Shown here piece after piece: positions 1 through 10,183 of a stretch of 64,000 nucleotides of DNA (the stretch's first letter is position 1; the number at the start of each line of letters is the position of its first letter). The stretch comes from Meconema thalassinum. Taxonomy: Eukaryota > Arthropoda > Insecta > Orthoptera > Tettigoniidae. The notes below the pieces were generated by a model, which did no database searches, was not told the DNA's origin, and was given only the letters and a program-made list of their open reading frames with translations. Where the stretch lies: positions 21,116,716 through 21,180,715 of the forward strand of contig OX336392.1 in the NCBI GenBank assembly GCA_946902985.2, read 5' to 3'. The position numbers and the translations under genes are program-made.

Positions 1-1934
1 TATGGAAGCTACTGATGTATGGGTGGTGCTTAGTAATGACATTCAGGACACAGTCAGTGTCTGTTGGCACAGGCTAGAGTATCACCGATGTCTCAGTCTC
101 ACTCATGGCTGTGATTATATGGAAGCTACTTAGATATGGGTGGTGCTTAGTAATGACATTCAGGACACAGTCAGTGTCTGTTGGCACAGGCTAGAGTATC
201 ACCGATGTCTCAGTCTCACTCATGGCTGTGATTATATGGAAGCTACTGAGGTATGGGTGGTGCTTAGTAATGACATTCACGGCACAGTCAGTGCCTGTTG
301 GCACAGGCTAGAGTATCACCGATGTCTCAGTCTCACTCATGGCTGTGATTATATGGAAGCTACTGAGGTATGGGTGGCGCTTAGTAATGCCATTCAGGGT
401 ACAGTCAGTGTCTGTTGGCACAAGCTAGAGTATCACCGATGTCTCAGTCTCACTCATGGCTGTGATTATATGGAAGCTACTGAGGTATGGGTGATGCTTA
501 GTAATGACATTCAGGGCACAGTCAGTGTCTGTTGGCACAGGCTAGAGTATCACTGATGTCTCAGTCTCACTCATGGCTGTGATTATATGGAAGCTACTGA
601 GGTATGGGTGGTGCTTAGTAATGACATTCACGGCACAGTCAGTGCCTGTTGGCACAGGCTAGAGTATCACCGATGTCTCAGACTCACTCATGGCTGTGAT
701 TATATGGAAGCTTCTGAGGTATGGGTGGTGCTTAGTAATGACATTCAGGGCACAGTCAGTGTCTGTTGGCACAGGCTAGAGTATCACCGATGTCTCAGTC
801 TCACTCATGGCTGTGATTATATGGAAGCTACTGAGGTATGGGTGGTGCTTAGTAATGACATGTAGGACACAGTCAATGTCTGTTGGCACAGGCTAGAGTA
901 TCACTGATGTCTCAGTCTCACTCATGGCTTTGATTATATGGGAGCTACTGAGGTATGGGTGGTGCTTAGTAATTACATCTGGGGCACAGTCAGTGTCTGT
1001 TGGCACAGGCTAGAGTATCACTGATGTCTCAGTCTCACTCATGGCCGTGATTATATAGGAGCTACTGAGGTATGGGTGGTGCTTAGTAATGGCATTCAAG
1101 TCACAGTCAGTGCCAGTTGGCAGAGGCTAGAGTATCACTGATGTCTCAGCCTCACTCATGGCTGTGATTATATGGGAGCTACTGAGGTATGGGTGGTGCT
1201 TAGTAATGACATTCAGGGCACAGTCAGTGCCTGTTGGCACAGGCTAGAGTATCACCGATGTCTCAGTCTCACTCATGGCTGTGATTATATGGAAGCTACT
1301 GAGGTATGGGTGGTGCTTAGTAATGACATTCACGGCACAGTGTGTCTGTTGGCACAGGCTAGAGTATCACCGATGTCTCAGTCTCACTCATGGCTGTGAT
1401 TATATGGAAGCTACTGAGGTGTGGATGGTGCTTAGTAATGACATTCAGGGCACAGTCAGTGTCTGTTGGCACAGGCTAGAGTATCACTGATGTCTCAGTC
1501 TCACTCATGGCTTTGATTATATGGGAGCTACTGAGGTATGGGTGGTGCCTAGTAATTACATTTGGGGCACAGTCAGTGTCTGTTGGCACAGGCTAGAGTA
1601 TCACTGATGTCTCAGTCTCACTCATGGCCGTGATTATATAGGAGCTACTGAGGTATGGGTGGTGCTTAGTAATGGCATTCAAGTCACAGTCAGAGCCAGT
1701 TGGCAGTGGCTAGAGTATCACCGATGTCTCAGTCTCACTCATGGCTGTGATTATATGGAAGCTACTGAGGTATGGGTGGTGCTTAGTAATGACATTCAGG
1801 GCACAGTCAGTGTCTGTTGGCACAGGCTAGAGTATCACTGATGTCTCAGCCTCACTCTTGGCTGTGATTATAATGGAAGCTACTGAGGTATGGGTGGTGC
1901 TTAGTAATGACATTGAGGGCACAGTCAGTGCCTG
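1..1934. repeat. 117-bp tandem minisatellite, about 16.5 copies
   Basis: Head-to-tail monomers begin near 4, 121, 238, 355, 472, 589, 706, 823, 940, 1057, 1174, 1291, 1406, 1523, 1640, 1757 and 1875. The array starts outside the window and ends abruptly at about 1934. Because 117 is divisible by three, one frame reads as a 39-residue repeated peptide, but many copies carry TGA (cactga for caccga) and one carries TAG. A 2-bp deletion near 1339 and a 1-bp insertion near 1871 also shift the frame. I read it as non-coding satellite DNA. Confidence 0.95.
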
Positions 1935-2200
1935 TGGATGCTGTGAAAGGTTCTACTCATAGGGTTAGTACTGCTGTTCTGGCTCAGTGAGGAAAGCAAT
2001 GGCAAACTACCTTACTCCTCATCTTGCCTAGTATACATCATTATAGTGCTGCCTTGGATTTTTGTGGGTATCTACCCACATAACCTAATGGCGGTACTTT
2101 TTGAGGATCCAACCAGCCTTCGGGCTGACTACCTAACAGACAGGAGTAATACAGTAGGCCAATATTCAAACAACAATAAAACTTAAACTCATTTATGTTT
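1935..2200. other. Satellite flank with a possible old repeat end
   Basis: This single-copy stretch follows the minisatellite. The phrase around 2100-2140 (gaggatccaaccagcc) looks to me like the end of an insect interspersed repeat, but I cannot assign a family. No ORF or RNA gene is visible. Confidence 0.3.
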
Positions 2201-2272
2201 TACATTGGTATGTTTCCTCATGTACGGTACTGTACATGCCACTGTTTTCTGGCCTCTGCCTCTGGAATGTTC

Positions 2273-2500
2273 TCATGTACAAGTTGTATTTCTATGCATT
2301 CTTCCTCTTCTTCTTAGTCTGCCAACTTCTAACAAAGGTTGGCAATCATCTTGGCTATTTGATACTGTACTTGGATATTGCCCCACGGAAGTGTTCTGGT
2401 ACCAGTCTTTAAGGTTCTTAAAGCAGGAAGTTCTCCGTCGGCCAGGTCCCTGATATCCTACAATCTTTCCCTGCATCACCAGTTGCAGGATCCTGTACTT
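2273..2500 (-). pseudogene. LINE reverse-transcriptase C-terminal fragment, inverted
   Basis: On the minus strand the frame carries the signature LQLVMQGKI followed by GRRRTS and a tryptophan-rich LKDWY-type block. These are typical of the region downstream of the RT domain in a common insect LINE family. It is 5' truncated and abuts, in inverted orientation, the plus-strand fragment that starts near 2530. No catalytic RT motif remains. Confidence 0.6.
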
Positions 2501-2529
2501 GTCCTTCTGCATATTCTTACAATGGTTAG

Positions 2530-3000
2530 CAGTTGAAATCAGTAGTCGCATTGAAATGGCACGCAGTGTTTATAGGAAAAAGTCCTCGTGCTTCAACAAT
2601 GACAAGATATATCTGAAGCTCCAACAAAGATTGGCTCGAACCTATGTCTGGTCGACACTCTTGTATAGTATGGAGGTTTGGACTTTGAAGGTCAACACCA
2701 TGAAACGATTAGAGGCCTTTGAAATGTGGATTCATAGACGAATCTTCAGCCTTTGTCTACCATTAAGTATCGAAAAGCTGCCTATTTGGGTGATGTACTT
2801 AGAGACCAAAAATATCAGCTGCTTCGACTACTACTACAAAGCGAAATTGATGGTAGACGAGGGCGTGGCAGAAGACAGATGTCCTCGCTTCAGAATATCA
2901 ACGAGTGGTCACGGATTCGATCTGTTGAAGAATTGTTCCGACTTGTGGTGGATAGAGGCACCTTTTCCCTGATGATTGTCAACATTTTGGGGGACCGAAC
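2530..3000 (+). pseudogene. LINE reverse-transcriptase C-terminal fragment
   Basis: One frame shows a YVWSTLLYSMEVWTL block and then KRLEAFEMWIHRRI, the usual sequence downstream of RT in insect LINEs. The end of the domain (YLGDVLR, QLLRLLLQ, GRRQMS) continues in another frame from about 2753, so there is at least one frameshift. The fragment is related to the inverted copy at 2273-2500 and to the one at 49140-49740. The catalytic YADD region is absent. Confidence 0.75.
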
Positions 3001-3490
3001 ACGGTACTTGAAGAAGAGAAGTACTTGTGTACTATTACCTAGCTTAACCTACACCACAGTATTTCACACTTTTGCTGTCCACAAGATGCGAAGCATTCGC
3101 TGGTAGACCCACATTTCAAAGACTTCAAATTTTTGCACAGGGCTTTGCTTAAAATCCACACTTCCATACCATTCAACAGTGTAGGTAACACATACAGTCA
3201 ACTCTCACCAGTTCAGACTAATGGGTGCGAGGTCTAGTCCATATTATGGAAATGTTTTCTAACAGTACATGCATGCAGCTATGATTAGGAATGTAATATA
3301 CAATGTATGTAATTGTTAAAGAAAGACTAGATGAACATCATAATACAGAATGTACATCTATATTATTAACAAGTAGTTCCGTGAAGAACTATACAGCCTA
3401 TTTTCATATATCCTACTTATGTTAATTGCCACTATCAACATACACAATTTCGGTTTGATTGCTGTAATAGATTCGTAGATATTGAGAACC
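3001..3490. other. No recognisable feature
   Basis: This is AT-rich sequence between a LINE fragment and the phased repeat array. I see no gene, RNA or element end in it. Confidence 0.5.
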
Positions 3491-4745
3491 GACTAAATAT
3501 TTCGGATGGTCGCCATGTTGGATTTTATATATATAGGTCCTAGAGTTATGTACTGTTACATGCAGATTATTGTGAACGTGTAGTATTCAAACTTCAATCG
3601 CATAATTAGGACACAAGAAAAAAACAAGGAGATTTTAAAAATTTACACAGCTGCCATCTTGAGGTTATGGGAACAATTGAAATAAATTAGATGCCAGTGG
3701 ATTAACATTCAGATAAAGATTTACTGTACCAAGTTTCACTGCACGCGGATGGTTAAATTGCGAGAAACGTCCATGTGAATATTTATAATTCGCGTTACCG
3801 CCATGTTGGATTTGTGATCACCAGGTTATTTAAAGTCCTATAGGTGAACTTAAGTTCATAGCCCCTATGAACATTAAAAAATTTAGTTTGATTTCTAAAA
3901 TAGATTCGTAGATATTCAGTATCGTCTAAATATTTCGGATGGTCGCCATGTTGGATTGTTAAATGTATAGGCCATAGAGTCATGTACCATTAAAGGAAAA
4001 TTATTGCGTAGGTTCATTATTCAAACTTTCACTTCGATCGCATGACTACATCACAAGAAATAAAAACTTAATTTTAAAATTCGCACTGCCGCCATCTTGA
4101 GGTTATGTAAACAATTGAACTAAATTAGATACCAGTGGATTACAATGTGTATAAATATTTCATGTACCAGGTTTCAGTGCGCTTGGAACATTAAATCGCG
4201 AGAAAGGTCTATTTAAAATGTTCAAATTCGCTTGGCCGCCATGTTCGTTTTGTAGTTAACCGGTTTTTGAAAATCTTATAGATGGACTTCCAGTAGTGCC
4301 CTTTATCTCCGTACAAAATTTTAGGGAGATACCGCTAATAGTTTCAGAGATATAGAATGCCGGTGAAATATTTCGCACATCCGCCATCTTGTGATTATGT
4401 AAACAATTGAACGAAGTTAGATGTCGGTGCATTACAATGTATATAAACATATACTGTACCAAGTTTCATTGCGTTTGGGTGGTCAAATCGCGAGAAACGT
4501 CTATTTAAAAGTCGCAAATTCGCTTGGCCGCCATGTTGGTTTTGTAGTTACCAGGTTTTCAAAAGTCACATACGTGAACTTATAGTAGTTCCCTCTATCA
4601 CCATAGAAAATGTCAGGGTAATATCGGTAATAGTTTCGGAGATATTGAATGCTGGTGAAATATTTCGCACAGCCGCCATGTTGGATTGGTGAGTCGTAAC
4701 AAAATTTGAAGGGCACGGTCGAGGTCGCCGGGAATAGTGCTATGA
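3491..4745. repeat. Array phased at about 146 bp (CCGCCATSTTG motif)
   Basis: The motif ccgccatgttgg, or its variant ccgccatcttg, recurs with its ccat at 3513, 3654, 3801, 3946, 4092, 4239, 4384, 4531 and 4676. The spacings are 141, 147, 145, 146, 147, 145, 147 and 145 bp. Three monomer types alternate: one preceded by a ttcggatgg-like block, one followed by a gttatg block, and one followed by a tagttaccaggtt-like block. The order gives a trimer of about 438 bp (3654 to 4092 and 3801 to 4239 are both 438), with a dimer step near the end. Confidence 0.85.
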
Positions 4746-4787
4746 ACTTTCATTGAAATCGCTCCTGCCGTTTAGATTTTATTAGGG

Positions 4788-4805
4788 GGGGACACACACA
4801 CGAAT

Positions 4806-4837
<32 letters not shown>

Positions 4838-4842
4838 CACAC
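4788..4842. repeat. (CA)n microsatellite
   Basis: An interrupted CA run follows a G-run at the end of the 146-bp array. It is a simple-sequence junction between the two arrays. Confidence 0.85.
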
Positions 4843-4862
4843 GGACAAAAGGTGATCTCATA

Positions 4863-4892
4863 AGCCTATTTTTTCAAAATTGAAAATAGGCT
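4863..4892. repeat. Perfect 10-bp-stem hairpin at the array junction
   Basis: agcctatttt (4863-4872) pairs exactly with aaaataggct (4883-4892) around a 10-nt loop. It lies exactly where the 146-bp array region ends and the 680-700 bp array begins. It could be an element terminus, but no function is shown. Confidence 0.6.
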
Positions 4893-7800
4893 AAAAATAT
4901 TGATGAAGACTTATCCGAGTCCGTCCGGCCATACTATCCGGCCGATTTTCTTCATCCTTTTTTTTTATGAAAGGTATTCATGCACAGATTTGTCATCAAG
5001 AATTACAAATCACTTAAATTACGCCTTTCTCAAATTATTTGATTTTTTCAACTTTTTCCAACTTTTTCCAACTTTGAAGTAATTATATCTTCGGCTCTAA
5101 TTGAGTTACGAAGGTAGTTTTAGTATAAGAACACTCAGTGAATCAAGCGCGATCATTTGAACTCTTAACCATTCAAATCGGCTGATTCTGAGGAAAGTTA
5201 TGAGTGGACATACGATATTACATCTCATTTTTTCAACAGTTTTTCTCATTGTAGCAATCATATCATTGGTTCTAATCGAGTTACCCTGTTCGTTTTGGCC
5301 TACGAGCTATCAGTGAATCAAGCTCCATCTTTTGAGGTATTACATATTTAAATTGGTTGACTGTGAGGAATGTTATGAGTGCCGAAGCGAATATTAGAAA
5401 TGTTTATGAAAACATCTATCCGGTCGATTTCCTTCATTTTTTTAAATGATAGGTATTCATGCATAGATTTGTTATCAAGTATTAAAAATCACTTAACTTC
5501 CGCCTTCCTCAAATTATTTGATTTCTTGAACGTTTTCCACCTTTTTTTCACATTGAAGCTATCTATATTATTAAAAATATTGATGAAAATTATCCGAGTC
5601 CGTCCGGCCATACTATCCGGCCGATTTTCTTCATCCTTTTTTTAAATGAAAGGTATTCATGGATAGATTTGTCATCAAGTATTAAAAATCACTTCAATTA
5701 CGCCTTTCTCAAATTATTTGATTTTTTCATCTTTTTCCAACTTTTTCCAACTTTGAAGTAATCATATCTTCGGCTCTAATTGAGTTACGAAGGTTGTTTT
5801 AGTCTAAGAACACTCAGTGAATCAAGCGCGATCATTTGAACTCTTAACCATTCAAATCGGCTGATTCTGAGGAAAGTTATGAGGGGACATACGATATTAC
5901 ATCTCATTTTTTCAACAGTTTTTCTCATTGTAGCAATCATATCTTTGGTTCTAATTGAGTTACACTGTTCTTTTTGGTCTAAGAGCACTCATTGGATCAA
6001 GCTCTATCTTTGAAGTATTAAATATTTACATTGGTTGATTCTGAGGAATGTTATGAGTGCCGAAGAGAATATTAGAAATAATTATGAAAAATTAACTGAG
6101 TCCGTCCGGCCATTCTATCCAGTCGATTTCCTTCATACCACTATTAAATGAAAGTTATTCATGTACTGATTTAATATCAAGTATTTCAAATCACTGAACT
6201 TCTGCCTCCCTCAAATTATTTGATTTCTTGCAATTTTTTTACTTTTTTTAACATTGAAGCTATCTATATTATTAAAAATTTTGATGAAAAATATCCGAGT
6301 CCGTCCGGCCATACTATCCGGCCGATTTTCTTCATCCTTTTTTTTAAATGAACGGTATTCATGCACAGATTTGTCATCAAATATTACAAATCACTTAAAT
6401 TACGCCTTTCTCAAATTATTTGATATTTTCAACTTTTCCAACTTTTTCCAACTTTGAAGTAATCATATCATCGGCTCTAATTGAGTTACGAAGGTCGTTT
6501 TAGTCTAAGAACACTCAGTGAATCAAGCGCTATCATTTGAACTCTTAACCATTCAAATCGGCTGATTCTGAGGAAAGTTATGAGTGGGCATACGATATTA
6601 CATCTCATTTTTTCAACAGTTTTTCTCATTGTAGCAATCATATCTTTGGTTCTAATTGAGTTACACTGTTCTTTCTGGTCTAAGAGCACTCAGTGGATCA
6701 AACTCTATCTTTGAGGTATTAAATATTTACATTGGTTGATTCTGAGGAATGTTATGAGTGCCGAAGCGAATATTAGAAATAATTATGAAAACTTAACTGT
6801 GTCCGTCCGGCCATTCTATCCAGTCGATTTCCTTCATACCACTATTAAATGAAAGTTTTTCATGTACGGATTTAATATCAAGTATTACAAATCACTTAAC
6901 TTCTGCCTCCCTCAAATTATTTGATTTCTTGCAATTTTTTTACTTTTTTTTAACATTGAAGCTATCTATATTATTAAAAATATTGATGAAAAATATCCGA
7001 GTCCGTCCGGCCATACTATCCGGCCGATTTTCTTCATCCTTTTTTTAAATGAAAGGTATTCATGCACAGATTTGTCATCAAATATTACAAATCACTTAAA
7101 TTACGCCTTTCTCAAATTATTTGATTTTTCAACTTTTTCCAACTTTGAAGTAATCATATCTTCGGCTCTAATTACGTTACGAGGGTAGTTTTAGTCTAAG
7201 AACACTCAGTGAATCAAGCGCGATCATTTGAACTCTTAACCATTCAAATCGGCTGATTCTGAGGAAAGTTATGAGTGGACATACGATATTACATCTCATT
7301 TTTTCAACAGTTTTTCTCATTGTAGCAATCATATCATTGGATCTAATCGAGTTACCCTGTTCGTTTTGGCCTACGAGCTATCAGTGAATCAAGCTCCATC
7401 TTTTGAGGTATTACATATTTAAATTGGTTGACTGTGAGGAATGTTATGAGTGCCGAAGCGAATATTAGAAATGTTTATGAAAACATCTATCCGGTCGATT
7501 TCCTTCATTTTTTTAAATGATAGGTATTCATGCATAGATTTGTTATCAAGTATTAAAAATCACTTAACTTCCGCCTTCCTCAAATTATTTGATTTCTTGA
7601 ACTTTTGCCACCTCTTTTTTTTTCACATTGAAGCTATCTATATTATTAAAAATATTGATGAAAATTATCCGAGTCCGTCCGGCCATACTATCCGGCCGAT
7701 TTTCTTCATCCTTTTTTAAATGAAAGGTAATCATGGACAGATTTGTCATCAGTATTACAAATCACTTAAATTACGCCTTTCTCAAATTATTTGATTTTTC

Positions 7801-9740
7801 CAACTTTTTCCAACTTTGAAGTAATCATATCTTCGGCTCTAATTGAGTTACGAAGGTAGTTTTAGTCTAAGAACACTCAGTGAATCAAGCGCGATCATTT
7901 GAACTCTTAACCATTCAAATCGGCTGATTCTGAGGAAAGTTATGAGTGGACATACGATATTACATCTCATTTCTTCAACAGTTTTTCTCATTGTAGCAAT
8001 CATATCTTTGGTTCTAATTGAGTTACACTGTTCTTTTTGGTCTAAGAGAACTCAGTGGATCAAACTCTATCTTTGAGGTATTAAATATTTACATTGGTTG
8101 ATTCTGAGGAATGTTATGAGTGCCGAAGCGAATATTAGAAATAATTATGAAAACTTAACCGTGTCCGTCCGGCCATTCTATCCAGTCGATTTCCTTCATA
8201 CCACTATTAAATGAAAGTTTTTCATTTACGGATTTAATATCAAGTATTACAAATCACTTAACTTCTGCCTTCCTCAAATTATTTGATTTCTAGCACCTTT
8301 TTTACTTTTTTCACATAGAAACTATCTATATTATTAAAAATATTGATGAAGACTTATCCGAGTCCGTCCGGCCATACTATCCGGCCGATTTTCTTCATCC
8401 GTTTTTTAAATGAAAGGTATTCATGCACGGATTTGTCATCAAGTATTACAAATCACTTAAATTACGCCTTTCTCAAATTATTTGATTTTTTCAACATTTT
8501 CCAACTTTTTCCAACTTTGAAGTAATCATATCTTCTGCTCTAATTGAGTTACGAAGGTAGTTTTAGTCTAAGAACACTCAGTGAATCAAGCGCGATCATG
8601 TGAACTCTTAACCATTCAAATCGGCTGATTCTGAGGAAAGTTATGAGTGGACATACGATATTACATCTCATTTTTTCAACAGTTTTTCTCATTGTAGCAA
8701 TCATATCTTTGGTTCTAATTGAGTTTCACCGTTCGTTTTGGTCTAAGAGCACTCAGTGGATCAAGCTCTATCTTTGAGTATTAAATATTTACATTGGTTG
8801 ATTCTGAGGAATGTTATGAGTGCCGAAGCGAATAGTAGAAATAATTATGAAAACTTAACAGTGTCCTTCCGGCCATTCTATCCAGTCGATTTCCTTCATA
8901 CCACTAATAAATGAAAGTTTTTCATGTACGGATTTAATATCAAGTATTACAAATGACTTAACTTCTGCCTTCCTCAAATTATTTGATTTCTAGCACCTTT
9001 TTTTACTTTTTTTCACATTGAAACTATCTATATTATTAAAAATATTGATGAAGACTTATCCGAGTCCGTCCGGCCATACTATCCGGCCGATTTTCTTCAT
9101 CCTTTTTTTAAATGAAAGGTATTCATGCACAAATTTGTCATCAAATATTACAAATCACTTAAATTACGCCTTTCTCAAATTATTTGATTTTTTCAACTTT
9201 TTCCAACTTTGAAGTAATCATATCTTCGGCTCTAATTTAGTTACGAAGGTCGTTTTGGTCTAAGAGCACTCAGTAGATCAAGCTCTATCTTATGAGGTAT
9301 TAAATATTTACATTGGTTGATTCTGAGGAATGTTATGAGTGCCGAAGCGAATATTAGAAATAATTATGAAAACTTAACCGAGTCTGTCCGGCCATTCTAT
9401 CCGGTCGATTTCCTTCATACCACTATTAATTGAAAGGTATTCATGCAAAGATTTGTTATCAAGTATTACAAATCACTTCACTTCCGCCTTCCTTAAATTA
9501 TTTGATATTTTCAGCGTCATCCATCTTTTTCCAACTTTGAAGCAATCATATCTTTGGTTCTGATTGAGGTACTCAAGTCGTTTTAGTCTAAGATCACTCA
9601 GTGAGTGAAGCCCTTTCATTTGAGCTGTTACGTATTCAAATCGGCTGATTCTTCAGAATGTTATGAGTGATAATTCGATATTATATCTCATTTTTTCAAT
9701 ATTTTTTCTCATTGTAGCAATCATATCTTTGGTTCTAATG
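4893..9740 (+). repeat. Seven-copy 680-700 bp tandem array, probably inside a Helitron
   Basis: The block TATCCGAGTCCGTCCGGCC starts near 4911, 5590, 6291, 6993, 7665, 8354 and 9056, giving periods of 679, 701, 702, 672, 689 and 702 bp. A related half-unit (gtccgtccggccattctatc, then a gtcgatttcc block) lies between successive copies, so each period is a diverged dimer. Most units begin with TCTATATTATTAAAA, which resembles the TC-rich 5' end of animal Helitrons. The array runs directly into a Helitron helicase remnant. Short ORFs in it are low-complexity and I do not call them genes. Confidence 0.85.
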
Positions 9741-9759
9741 ACGGAAATTTCGTATTGCA

Positions 9760-9930
9760 CTAGCGTTTTTTATTACAATCAACAAAGTGCAAGGTCAAAC
9801 GCTTCATAGAGTTGGAATCTACTTGCCTGATCCTGTTTTAGGCCATGGAATGTTCTAAGTTGGCTTATCCCGAGGAAAATCATTTAAAACTAAGAGTCGA
9901 CGCACAGCGTATATTGTCTGGAAGGAAGTA
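9760..9930 (+). pseudogene. Helitron PIF1-like helicase C-terminus (remnant)
   Basis: One frame reads ITINKVQGQTLHRVGIYLPD (9773-9832), then a glycine-rich block and VGLSRGKSF. These are the last helicase motifs of Helitron Rep/helicase proteins, with the invariant QGQT and the SR arginine. A TAA at about 9857 replaces the expected residue between GMF and VGLSR. The Rep nuclease and the remaining helicase motifs are missing. Its position about 100 bp before the 3' terminus matches the usual Helitron order. Confidence 0.85.
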
Positions 9931-9999
9931 TTGTAAAATAATTGTTATAAACTATTACTCATTGTCGTAATTTTTTAAATCCGATACTGAAAAATTATG

Positions 10000-10024
10000 C
10001 TGCAGTGCAGTACGGGCGCCCTAG
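10000..10024 (+). mobile_element. Helitron 3' terminus: short hairpin plus CTAG
   Basis: ctgcagtgcag (10000-10010) can fold as a 4-bp stem with a 3-nt loop. Ten bases later the sequence ends in CTAG (10021-10024) followed by T. Helitrons are known to end in a hairpin about 10 bp before CTRR and to insert between A and T, so this fits as the 3' boundary of the element that includes the helicase remnant. The hairpin is short, so the call depends mainly on position and the CTAG. Confidence 0.65.
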
Positions 10025-10087
10025 TAATGTATTAAATTTAAATTACAGTACATATTCAACGACTGTATATGAGTCCCATTGTATAGC

Positions 10088-10136
10088 AACAGCTGGATGT
10101 ACTGGGCTTGGCAGAACCAAGATGGAAAGGAGAAGG
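10088..10136 (+). pseudogene. 5' piece of LINE A1 (endonuclease start), split
   Basis: The frame reads QLDVLGLAEPRWKGEG, the N-terminal endonuclease block that holds the catalytic glutamate in the LINE A family of this window. The rest of the same domain resumes at 19823, about 9.7 kb downstream. About 25-30 codons between the two halves (the LYW and NGVG blocks) are missing. Sequence just upstream, back to the Helitron end, is too diverged to assign. Confidence 0.75.
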
Positions 10137-10183
10137 TCCCAGGGGGGGGGGGGGTGGGGGGGGTCATAGGGGTCATGACCCCC
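10137..10183. mobile_element. Left end of a decayed G/C-tract element
   Basis: G-runs are followed by a perfect palindrome ggggtcatgacccc (10170-10183), and the BEL LTR begins immediately after. The C-tract and other sequence beyond the BEL element (19150-19822) appear to be the remainder of this insertion, because both sides sit between the two halves of LINE A1. The family is unknown. Confidence 0.45.

Noticed and set aside
140..1841. Repeated 39-residue protein encoded by the 117-bp array
   Set aside because: The frame exists only because the period is a multiple of three. Many monomers carry TGA or TAG and two have frame-changing indels, so a functional protein is unlikely.
3795..4716. 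Three similar minus-strand ORFs (60-70 codons)
   Set aside because: They are shadows of the 146-bp repeat monomers, not independent genes.
4900..9212. Several similar plus- and minus-strand ORFs of 60-90 codons
   Set aside because: They recur with the satellite period and have low-complexity Phe/Leu/Ser-rich content, as expected from repeated AT-rich DNA.
4893..9740. CRISPR-like array
   Set aside because: Units are about 700 bp, similarity extends along the whole unit with no unique spacers, and the context is eukaryotic.
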